Below, piece after piece: positions 7,501 to 12,918 of a DNA stretch of 22,208 bases. Position 1 is the first letter of the stretch. Each line of letters opens with the position of its first letter. The stretch comes from CAZSAT01 sp964604675. GTDB lineage: Bacteria; Myxococcota_A; UBA796; CAJQPC01. Both the position numbers and the translations under genes were made by a program. The DNA is taken from positions 1 through 22,208 of the forward strand of contig CAZSAT010000114.1 of the NCBI GenBank assembly GCA_964604675.1, written 5' to 3'. The notes under the pieces are model-generated. The model saw only the letters and a program-made list of their open reading frames with translations, searched no databases and had not been told where the DNA came from.

Positions 7501-8121
7501 CAGGCCGTGACGAACGCACAGGTCCGAACGCTGGGGCCCACCAAGACCCGGATCGACGACAGCTTCGGTGGGGTGGCCGAGCTGAAGCTCGAGCCCGGCA
7601 GCTACACGATCGTGGCCACCGCGCCGGGCTTCCGGCGGGAGGCCATCGAGCTGGTCGTCGAGCCCGGCGCCCAGCGCGACCGAACGGTGGTCTTCCGCGA
7701 GGCACGCGCCCAGGTCGAAGGCGACCGCATCCGCTTCAACGGCAAGATCTACTTCGAGGTCGACAAGGCGGTGCTCGAGCCGCGGAGCTTCGATCTGCTC
7801 GACGAGATCGCCGACGTGCTCGACGAACACCCGGACATCCGGAAGGTGCTCGTGGTCGGGCACACCGACTCCGACGGCTCGGACGCGCACAACCTCGAGC
7901 TCTCCGACGCTCGGGCCCTGGCGGTGATGAACTACCTGATCTCCGCTGGCGTGCAGGCCGACCGGCTCGAGTCCAAGGGCATGGGCGAGGCCGAACCGGC
8001 CGTCGCGAACGATTCCGAAGAGAACAAGGCACGCAACCGTCGCGTGGAGTTCCGGATCGTCAAGCGCGACGCAGACGCAGCCCCGCGACCCGGGGTTGGC
8101 GGAAAGCGGCCACCGCGGTAG
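4600..8121 (+). CDS. Giant fused surface protein: TSP3-repeat region, internal MYXO-CTERM-like segment, second signal peptide, beta-barrel, PEGA-like domains, OmpA C-terminal domain
   Basis: One uninterrupted frame of 1173 residues. Residues 1-11 are a signal peptide (MLTFLCSMAAA) and about 15-215 a beta-rich secreted domain. Residues 220-515 hold about a dozen calcium-binding TSP3-type repeats (DxDGDGxxDxxE). A Cys545-hydrophobic-R566-R570 segment resembles a MYXO-CTERM tail. Residues 579-591 (VLVLVLLPSSASA) look like a second signal peptide. About 595-865 is a probable outer-membrane beta-barrel, 873-1030 two PEGA/carboxypeptidase-regulatory-like domains, and 1048-1160 an OmpA-type peptidoglycan-binding domain (VGHTDSDG, LSDARALAVMNYL, NRRVEF). 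Each half is a complete exported protein, so this looks like two genes joined in frame. Start choice is weak: ATG 4600 or GTG 4585, with no strong ribosome-binding site. An internal GTG at 6334 could start the second half separately. Confidence 0.85.
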   Translation: MLTFLCSMAAAQSFPADATWIPLLQAGAVLEDVENDQLSGDEHVDLVGDAADPVGYWYADSDWLYLRQRINEDPWTSSAQLYLNSGSWGFAIDMDGDTSTVEAVVEVTGPTPAVYLYRNDSGETGPSATLAFVTPSSATYGDFRLSETTSSFSSDADWFVDVAVAVATLEDDLAIYPDDLLNVVLLTSDDSASTSFDADMAGAESLDDLADGLTDSIAVDQDGDGLSDAEEINGGTDPGDADSDDDGLTDDEEIALGSDPLVCDSDGDGLNDGLEASVVTPDDDTDPKGCFVPDSDPKSSTDPDDEDSDGGGVSDGDEDWDGDGAIDTWEIDPNDGADDVDTDGDGVWDALEGMCHLDAGEVDDEDSDGDGIVDAEEWLYDQDGDGLASFCDSDSDGDGVPDAVEGLDDTDGDGDPDYVDEDSDGDGVSDGDEYDNDTDCDGLNDYEDDDPTDGPCVDADDDGLSNEAEDDCGTDPNNPDTDGDGIVDSKESCEDDDDCDGLSDALDADHFDGPCAQDTGFTPDTGVDSGLYGTFTGGHFTGGSCAVAPGAATVLPGLLALIGLGRRRRRLHPALPASVLVLVLLPSSASAQDAAEALDAQRFDPSLDARDFFTLDDTQVGPTWRGGGSLFLHYADDPFVYRYDDPDKEEVEVLGKVGTADLGVWANLPRVRAGVALPINVLADGYGTESAGLLGDTRIEATGEVLERGDEGLGLAVNGGLTLPTGDEQAWLGNQSTTVRAGLGVSYGLGPVLALANAGFEQGTGVLLDEITLGNRLAWGAGAAYTVSDAVGVAAELGGDALLAGSEAPGANPLEVTGGLRFNPASDLQVRLGAGKGLSQGIGSPDWRAVIGVAFTPRPAPTTATDQPSANVPTTFTVTDPQRRKIGKAKVDLISGPTTDSVVTAAGEASLSLPPGLYEAVVSAPGFAAQDVGFSVPDGSSIHAVDIVLQPEVGLGTLRLSFETVDGQAVTNAQVRTLGPTKTRIDDSFGGVAELKLEPGSYTIVATAPGFRREAIELVVEPGAQRDRTVVFREARAQVEGDRIRFNGKIYFEVDKAVLEPRSFDLLDEIADVLDEHPDIRKVLVVGHTDSDGSDAHNLELSDARALAVMNYLISAGVQADRLESKGMGEAEPAVANDSEENKARNRRVEFRIVKRDADAAPRPGVGGKRPPR
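5257..6130 (+). repeat. TSP3-type calcium-binding repeat region (Asp-rich, GACGGCGAC-like DNA)
   Basis: Imperfect tandem repeats encode DxDGDGxxD and DDDGL-type calcium loops, residues 220 to about 510 of the fused protein. At DNA level the motif GACGGCGACGG recurs about every 36-60 bases. The region is a likely site of slippage and recombination and it generates long spurious antisense ORFs. Confidence 0.85.
6229..6372 (+). other. Fusion junction: internal MYXO-CTERM-like segment followed by a second signal peptide
   Basis: The segment encodes SCAV, a hydrophobic helix (ATVLPGLLALIGLG), five arginines, LHPALPAS, then VLVLVLLPSSASA with a signal-peptidase-like ASA/Q site. In a separate protein the RRRRR would normally be followed by a stop; here there is none. 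GTG at 6334 is in frame immediately before the second hydrophobic run and is a plausible second start, though no clear ribosome-binding site precedes it. Confidence 0.7.
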
Positions 8122-8147
8122 CTTTTGGCTGCCGACGCGGCGGGTGG

Positions 8148-9092
8148 ATGCCCAACGACTCCTTCATCGACACGCGGGGCCTCTCCTTCGACGAGGACCC
8201 GCTGACCGACACCACGATGAAGCTCCCGCTGCTGCGCGTCCCCAAGACGCCCGGTCGCACCGTGGCGATCCTGCAGGTGACCGCGGGTCCCGACATGCTC
8301 AGCTACGTCAAGCTGGAAGCGAACGAGGCGGTGAGCATCGGGCGCGACGAGAGCTGCGGGCTCACGCTGCGCGACGGGTCGGTCTCCAGGAAGCACGCCA
8401 CCGTCACCTACTTCGGTCCCTCCGACGTGGAGGTGATCGACCACGCCTCCACCAACGGCACGGCCATCAACGGCCACCCGGTCACCTCGCGGGCCCCGCT
8501 GTCGGACACCGCCACGCTCGAGATCGGCGCGGTGCTGATGAGGCTCGACTACGTCAGCCAGGACGAGCTGCGCCACCTCGACGACATCCAGCGCCGCGTG
8601 GCCCAGGCCGGGTCCGATGCCCTCACGGGGCTGTACACCCGCCGGTGGATGGAGGAGGAGCTGCCGAGCCTGCTGGAGCGCTGGGCGATGTCCCCTGCGC
8701 CCATCTCGTGCCTGTTCCTCGACATCGACCACTTCAAGCGCGTCAACGACACGTGGGGACACGGCATCGGCGACACGGTGCTGGCCGCGGTGTCACGCCT
8801 GGTGATGCACTGTGTGCGCGACAGCGACCCGTGCATCCGGTACGGCGGCGAAGAGATGCTGGTCGTGCTGCCGGGGAGCGACAAGCGCTCGGCCCTCGAC
8901 GTCGCCGAGCGCATCCGGCGCCGGGTGCAGGGACACGACTGGGAACGCACCACGGCGGGCCTCAGGGTGACGGCGTCCATCGGTGTCGCCGAACACGAGC
9001 TGGGCGAGGTGCAGGCTCGCTGGCTCGACCGCGCCGACAAGGCGCTCTACACCGCCAAGCGCGAAGGGCGCAACCGGGTGCGCGTGGCCTGA
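8148..9092 (+). CDS. FHA-GGDEF diguanylate cyclase
   Basis: Protein of 314 residues, no membrane segment, cytoplasmic. Residues about 41-135 are an FHA phosphothreonine-binding domain (SIGRDESC, VSRKHATV, STNGTAINGH). Residues 150-312 are a GGDEF domain with metal site FLDIDHFKRVND, signature GGEEM (233-237) and ASIGVA. The product would be cyclic di-GMP from two GTP. RDSD (224-227) lies exactly five residues before GGEEM, so the inhibitory I-site (RxxD) is intact and product feedback is expected. Met replaces the usual Phe of GGEEF, which is tolerated in active members. The N-terminal 25 residues (DTRGLSFDEDPLTDTTMK) contain threonines that could be kinase targets for the FHA domain. It follows the OmpA-type gene by 26 bp. 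The start is uncertain because no clear ribosome-binding site precedes ATG 8148 (alternative ATG 8217). Confidence 0.9.
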   Translation: MPNDSFIDTRGLSFDEDPLTDTTMKLPLLRVPKTPGRTVAILQVTAGPDMLSYVKLEANEAVSIGRDESCGLTLRDGSVSRKHATVTYFGPSDVEVIDHASTNGTAINGHPVTSRAPLSDTATLEIGAVLMRLDYVSQDELRHLDDIQRRVAQAGSDALTGLYTRRWMEEELPSLLERWAMSPAPISCLFLDIDHFKRVNDTWGHGIGDTVLAAVSRLVMHCVRDSDPCIRYGGEEMLVVLPGSDKRSALDVAERIRRRVQGHDWERTTAGLRVTASIGVAEHELGEVQARWLDRADKALYTAKREGRNRVRVA

Positions 9093-9105
9093 GCGGCCGG
9101 CTCAG
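9089..9105. terminator. Possible bidirectional terminator between convergent genes
   Basis: CTGAGC-GGCCG-GCTCAG is a perfect 6-bp stem with a 5-nt loop. It covers the stop codons of both the cyclase (+) and the GH3 enzyme (-), whose ends are only 9 bp apart. There is no T-tract, so strength is uncertain. Confidence 0.3.
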
Positions 9106-10136
9106 TCGCCCAACAGCCCCGCGCGCGCCTTCACCTGGAGGATGCGCCGCACGCTCTCGTCCACCTGCGCCTCCAGCTCCGGCTGACCCTTCACCAGCTC
9201 CAGCACGATGCCACGGTAGTCGAGCGCCTGGTCCCAGTCGATCGGCGCGGTGGTGAGCAGCACGTCGTTGCCAGCGAGGAACGCGCGCCGAACCACCTCT
9301 TCCCGGTCGCCCCCGACAGACTCCGCGAGGGCCTCGATGGCCAGGTCGTCGGTGATGGTGAGCCACCCGTAGTCGTGGGCCATCTGGACCAGCTCCGACG
9401 ACAGGATCGCGGGAACGGAGCCGTACGCGGAGTAGCCGACGTTCGCGAGCATCACACCCGCCACCTTGTCGCCCACCTGCACGAACGCGTCGGCGTGGCG
9501 AGCGATCTCGTCGCTGGAGCGATCGGTGACGACCAGGTGGTGGTCGCTGTTCTGCTCCAGATCGCCGTACCCGGGAAAGTGCTTGCCGATCGGGACGACC
9601 CCCGCCGCCCAGAGACCGTCGCTGTAGGCCCTCGCCACGGCGGCGACCTGGTCGGGTTCCGCGCCCATCGAGCGGCCCGATTCGTGCATCATGCCCTTGT
9701 CCGCCAGGTCGAGCACCGGCGCCAGGTTGGTGTTCAGGCCGATGCTGAGCATGCCGCGGCCGACGGTCTGCCCGACCTGCTTCGCGCCCTCCGGGGAACC
9801 CTCCCCCAGCTCCCGAGCCGAGGGGATCACCTCGAGGCCTTCGACGAAGCCGAGGCGGTTCATGTCGCCGCCTTCCACGTCGGCGGCGACCAACAGCGGC
9901 ACCGTGGCCCTGGCCTGGAGGTCGGCCACGCGCGAGCGCACGGTCTCCTCGCCCTTGAGCAGGTACCCGAGGATGATGATGCCGCCGACATCGACAGGAC
10001 CTTCCTTGGCCAGCGGCGGGCTCGACATCATCATCTGGCTGACCTTCTGCTCCAGCGTCATCGACGCCAGCACGGCGTCCACCGCCTCCCCAGCGAGGGC
10101 CTCGTTCGCCCAGGCCACTGCCATCCACGCCAGCAT
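9102..10136 (-). CDS. GH3 family glycosidase, NagZ-like (beta-N-acetylhexosaminidase type)
   Basis: Protein of 344 residues, the size of NagZ, but with a signal peptide (MLAWMAVAWA) suggesting periplasmic location. Family signatures are AADVEGGDMNRL (85-96, compare VDQEGGxVxR), SGRSMGAEPDQVA (153-165), KHFPGYGD (185-192) and the nucleophile region ITDDLAIEAL (Asp263/264). NagZ enzymes release N-acetylglucosamine from peptidoglycan fragments. Their general acid/base is an Asp-His dyad in a loop reading GHGxxxxDSH. Here the loop reads GYGDLEQNSDHH, so the exact dyad is not conserved in register, although a D-H pair (198-199) is present one position later. The GGAGG at 10141-10145 with 4-nt spacing fixes the start. 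The gene is divergent from the histidine kinase. It could be a peptidoglycan-recycling or scavenging enzyme with altered chemistry, or a related GH3 specificity. Confidence 0.85.
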   Translation of the reverse strand: MLAWMAVAWANEALAGEAVDAVLASMTLEQKVSQMMMSSPPLAKEGPVDVGGIIILGYLLKGEETVRSRVADLQARATVPLLVAADVEGGDMNRLGFVEGLEVIPSARELGEGSPEGAKQVGQTVGRGMLSIGLNTNLAPVLDLADKGMMHESGRSMGAEPDQVAAVARAYSDGLWAAGVVPIGKHFPGYGDLEQNSDHHLVVTDRSSDEIARHADAFVQVGDKVAGVMLANVGYSAYGSVPAILSSELVQMAHDYGWLTITDDLAIEALAESVGGDREEVVRRAFLAGNDVLLTTAPIDWDQALDYRGIVLELVKGQPELEAQVDESVRRILQVKARAGLLGD

Positions 10137-10160
10137 CGAGCCTCCGACCGACCGACTAAC

Positions 10161-10176
10161 ATGCAGGCATCCAGAC
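10161..10176 (+). other. Near-duplicated 8-mers at the kinase 5' end, out-of-frame ATG
   Basis: ATGCAGGC is followed immediately by ATCCAGAC (6 of 8 identical). The ATG of the first unit leads to a stop at 10221. The second unit begins ATC in the frame that encodes the kinase's first transmembrane helix. Removing 8 bases (10167-10174) would join ATG-CAG to ACC-CCT in the kinase frame. Confidence 0.4.
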
Positions 10177-10246
10177 CCCTTCCTCCATCGACTGGCAGCG
10201 GGCCTCCACCTGGGGGCTGCTGATCGCGCTGGCCCTGCTCTCGGGG

Positions 10247-12214
10247 GTGGGCATCATCCAGGGCCGCCGGGTCGAGACCCACATGGTCGCCGAGATGCGC
10301 AAGGAGGCGCAGTCCAACCTCCGCCACACCGCTGCCCTCCTCGACGAACACGTGGAGGCCCAGGTCCAGGGCTGGATGCTCGGCCTCGCCCGCACCGACG
10401 ATCCCTACGCCTTCGAGCGACTGCACCGGAGCCAGAGCCCCTGGTTCGACGCCATCTACGTCTGGGCGGACCAGGGCGAAGCCTACGACGGCGAGCTCCG
10501 CTACCCCCGCGCCGCGCTGAGCGAGCGCGTGGACCTGATCGAGCGCGAGCCCTGCGTGCGCCTGTCCAGCGGCTTGCCCACCGCGTTCTTCCCCGACATG
10601 GGCGCGATGTTGATGCGGTCGTGCCGAGAGCACCGGAGCCCACAGGTGCGCCTGTACGCGGCCTCCAAGGCCGCCGCCCTGTTGCTGCGGGCCAACCAAC
10701 CCCATGCCGCGCTGAACGCTCTCGTGGAGACCGGGATTCCCCTCGACACGTCGCTCTCGGTGGCGGCCCGGCGCAACGTGCCGCCGTCGAGGCTCGCGCG
10801 CGCCCGCTACCAGGCAGCGCAGGCCGTTGCACGGCTCGGAGACCCTGACGAGGCCGCGCGGATCCTGCTCGAGCTCGCCCGCGACGTCGGCGCCCAGCCG
10901 GGCCCGGTGCTGGCCGAGACCCTCGAGGTGCTGGAGATGGACGTCGTTCCGGGTCTCCGGGTGCTCGACGCCAACCGCGAGGCTGCCGAGGCCGACGCCC
11001 TCTGGACGCGCGGCGAGGCCCGGCTCGCGGGCTACCGCGCCCTGGAGGCCGCTCTCGCCCACGGCGTGAGCGCACCCCCCTTCGGCGACACGCCCTCGGT
11101 GGCGCACGACCTCTACGGCGACACCGACTACCTCCTGTTCTACTCGCGCCTGGACATGGACGGCCTGGTGGGCGCCGTGCAGGCGGACCAGCAGGGCCTG
11201 CTCGACCGCTTGCTCACCGGCGCCGGTGGCAAGAGCTACCTGATCCGCGACCAGTCCGGGCGCGTGATCGCCGGCGACGCCCAGTCCGATGGCGACATCC
11301 TCGACGTGCCCTTCCGCACCCTCCCCCACCTGCGCCTCGGCGTGCGCGAGACCGCCCTGGACGCGGCGGTCGATCCAGTGCGACGCAGCGCTCGGTGGCC
11401 GCTGTTGCCGCCGGTGCTCGGAGCCATCATCGGCGGCCTGGCCCTGTTGGCCAAGGTCGCCGCCGAGCGGCGCGAGGCCGAGCTCCGCGAACGCCAGCGC
11501 GAGTTCACCACCCGCGTCACCCACGAGCTCAAGACGCCGCTCGGCGGCATCCGGGTGATGGCGGAGAACCTGGAGCTGGGGGCGGCCGCGGACCCAGACC
11601 TGGCCAGCGAGTTCGCCGGCCGGATCGTGCAGGAGACCGACCGGCTCACGGAACGGGTGAACGAGATCCTCCGGGTCGGGCGCAGTCGCCAGCTCGGCAA
11701 GTCCATGCAGATCGACATGGAGGCGCTGCTCTTCGATCAGCTCGACCTGTGGGAAGGCCGCATGGCCCAGCGCGGTGTCAGCCTGCACGCCGATCTGAGG
11801 CGCTTGCCGCCGATCGTAGCCGACCCGGAGCTGGTCAGGGACGCCCTGGTGTGCCTGCTGGACAACGCGCTGAAGTACCACGACGTCGGGCACCCCGACC
11901 CGCAGGTGTGGGTCGACGCGCGCCGCGAGGGGCGCTTCCTCGCGGTGTCGGTGACCGACAACGGCATCGGCATCCCGCCCGCCATGAGGCGCAAGGTCTT
12001 CGAGCGCTTCGCCCGGGTGGAAGGCCCCGGACGAGGCTTCGCTGGTGGGCATGGACTGGGGCTGAGCTTCGTCAACGATGCCGTCCGAGCCCACAACGGA
12101 CGGCTGGAGTGCCGGGACGGAGTCGACGGGGGCGTTAGCTTCGTGATGCGATTCCCCCTTCCCCTACGCACCCTGATCAGGAGGTCGTCTTGGCGGGCGC
12201 CCGTATCGTCGTGA
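10247..12214 (+). CDS. Membrane sensor histidine kinase (start uncertain)
   Basis: Protein of 655 residues from GTG 10247. The same frame is open back to the stop at 10157 and encodes WGLLIALALLSGVG, a likely first transmembrane helix, but contains no ATG, GTG or TTG, so the true start is unresolved. About 20-385 is a sensor region with a TPR-like helical stretch. The second transmembrane segment is LLPPVLGAIIGGLALLAKV. The HisKA box FTTRVTHELKTPLGG has phospho-accepting His426. The HATPase has an N box (LLDNALKYH), G1 (VTDNGIGIPP), an F box (KVFERFARVEG) and G2 (GHGLGLSFV). It autophosphorylates and passes phosphate to the regulator encoded next, with which it overlaps by 25 nt. The signal is unknown; a link to the divergent GH3 gene (envelope stress) is only contextual. 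Confidence 0.88.
   Translation: MGIIQGRRVETHMVAEMRKEAQSNLRHTAALLDEHVEAQVQGWMLGLARTDDPYAFERLHRSQSPWFDAIYVWADQGEAYDGELRYPRAALSERVDLIEREPCVRLSSGLPTAFFPDMGAMLMRSCREHRSPQVRLYAASKAAALLLRANQPHAALNALVETGIPLDTSLSVAARRNVPPSRLARARYQAAQAVARLGDPDEAARILLELARDVGAQPGPVLAETLEVLEMDVVPGLRVLDANREAAEADALWTRGEARLAGYRALEAALAHGVSAPPFGDTPSVAHDLYGDTDYLLFYSRLDMDGLVGAVQADQQGLLDRLLTGAGGKSYLIRDQSGRVIAGDAQSDGDILDVPFRTLPHLRLGVRETALDAAVDPVRRSARWPLLPPVLGAIIGGLALLAKVAAERREAELRERQREFTTRVTHELKTPLGGIRVMAENLELGAAADPDLASEFAGRIVQETDRLTERVNEILRVGRSRQLGKSMQIDMEALLFDQLDLWEGRMAQRGVSLHADLRRLPPIVADPELVRDALVCLLDNALKYHDVGHPDPQVWVDARREGRFLAVSVTDNGIGIPPAMRRKVFERFARVEGPGRGFAGGHGLGLSFVNDAVRAHNGRLECRDGVDGGVSFVMRFPLPLRTLIRRSSWRAPVSS
12179..12184 (+). 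promoter_or_regulatory. Perfect Shine-Dalgarno AGGAGG for the TTG-start response regulator
   Basis: AGGAGG lies 5 nt before TTG 12190 and inside the end of the kinase gene. It decides the regulator's start in the absence of ATG or GTG at that point. Confidence 0.75.
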
Positions 12215-12891
12215 TCGAAGACGACGAGACCCTCGGCCGAGGGCTCGAGCATGCACTGGCACACGCCGGCTACGAGGTCGAGCGCTACCTCACCGGCGAA
12301 GACGGCTGGGCCGCGATCGAAGCCAACCCGCCCGACCTGGTGATCCAGGATCTGATGCTGCCGGGCATCGACGGGTTGGAGGTGCTGCGCCGCATCCGAG
12401 CGCGGGTCGGGGGACTCCAGGTGATCATCCTCACCGCCAAGGGCGAAGAGCTCGACCGCGTGCTCGGACTGGAGCTCGGGGCCGACGACTACGTCACCAA
12501 GCCCTACTCCCTCCGCGAGCTCCTGGCGCGTGTCAAGGCCCGCCTGAGGAGCCGTCCGGTCGAAGCTGCGACCCCGGCTCCAGCCTCCCCTCGAGAGTTC
12601 TCCTTCGGCGCCGTCACCGTGGACCTGCGCCGCCGGGTGCTCAGCCGCAACGGCGAAGAGATGCGCCTGACCACGCACGAGGCCGGCGTGCTGGAGTACC
12701 TGATCTCCAACCGCGGTCGCGACGTGAGCCGCGAAGAGCTGCTCGAGAAGGTCTGGGGCTACTCACCGAACATGGCGACCCGCACGGTGGACAACCAGAT
12801 CCTCAAGCTCCGCAAGAAGGTCGAGGAGGTGCCCGCCGACCCGCGGCACATCCTCACCGTGCACGGCACCGGCTACCGCTTCGAGGAGTAG
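12190..12891 (+). CDS. OmpR/PhoB-family response regulator
   Basis: Protein of 233 residues starting at TTG with a perfect AGGAGG. The receiver domain (about 4-118) shows acidic pocket D11/D12, phospho-acceptor Asp54 (VIQDLMLPGIDG), Thr82 (ILTAK) and Lys104 (YVTKPYS). The winged-helix DNA-binding domain (about 135-230) contains LTTHEAGVLEYL, the recognition-helix region TRTVDNQILKLRKKVE and the C-terminal hairpin VHGTGYRFEE. It is the cognate partner of the upstream kinase: phosphorylation at Asp54 should promote dimerisation and binding to tandem promoter sites. The 25-nt overlap with the kinase gene implies translational coupling. Target genes are unknown. It converges on the cotransporter gene. 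Confidence 0.94.
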   Translation: MAGARIVVIEDDETLGRGLEHALAHAGYEVERYLTGEDGWAAIEANPPDLVIQDLMLPGIDGLEVLRRIRARVGGLQVIILTAKGEELDRVLGLELGADDYVTKPYSLRELLARVKARLRSRPVEAATPAPASPREFSFGAVTVDLRRRVLSRNGEEMRLTTHEAGVLEYLISNRGRDVSREELLEKVWGYSPNMATRTVDNQILKLRKKVEEVPADPRHILTVHGTGYRFEE

Positions 12892-12896
12892 AGCCG

Positions 12897-12918
12897 AGCG
12901 TCGATCGCCGGAGACGCT
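12897..12918. terminator. Possible hairpin terminator between convergent genes
   Basis: AGCGTC and GACGCT form a 6-bp stem around a 10-nt loop in the 25-bp gap between the regulator stop and the cotransporter stop. There is no T-tract, so this is a weak candidate. Confidence 0.25.

Noticed and set aside
3727..7890. 1387-codon open frame on the minus strand opposite the fused TSP3/OmpA gene and NUDIX gene
   Set aside because: Very high GC suppresses stops in the antisense frame, and the translation is a monotonous Val/Gly/Ala/His pattern mirroring the Asp-Gly repeats. The opposite strands carry clear protein domains.
6231..8147. Arg-rich plus-strand frame running into the FHA-GGDEF gene
   Set aside because: It is a +1-frame shadow of the OmpA-type coding region; the true cyclase begins at ATG 8148 or slightly later.
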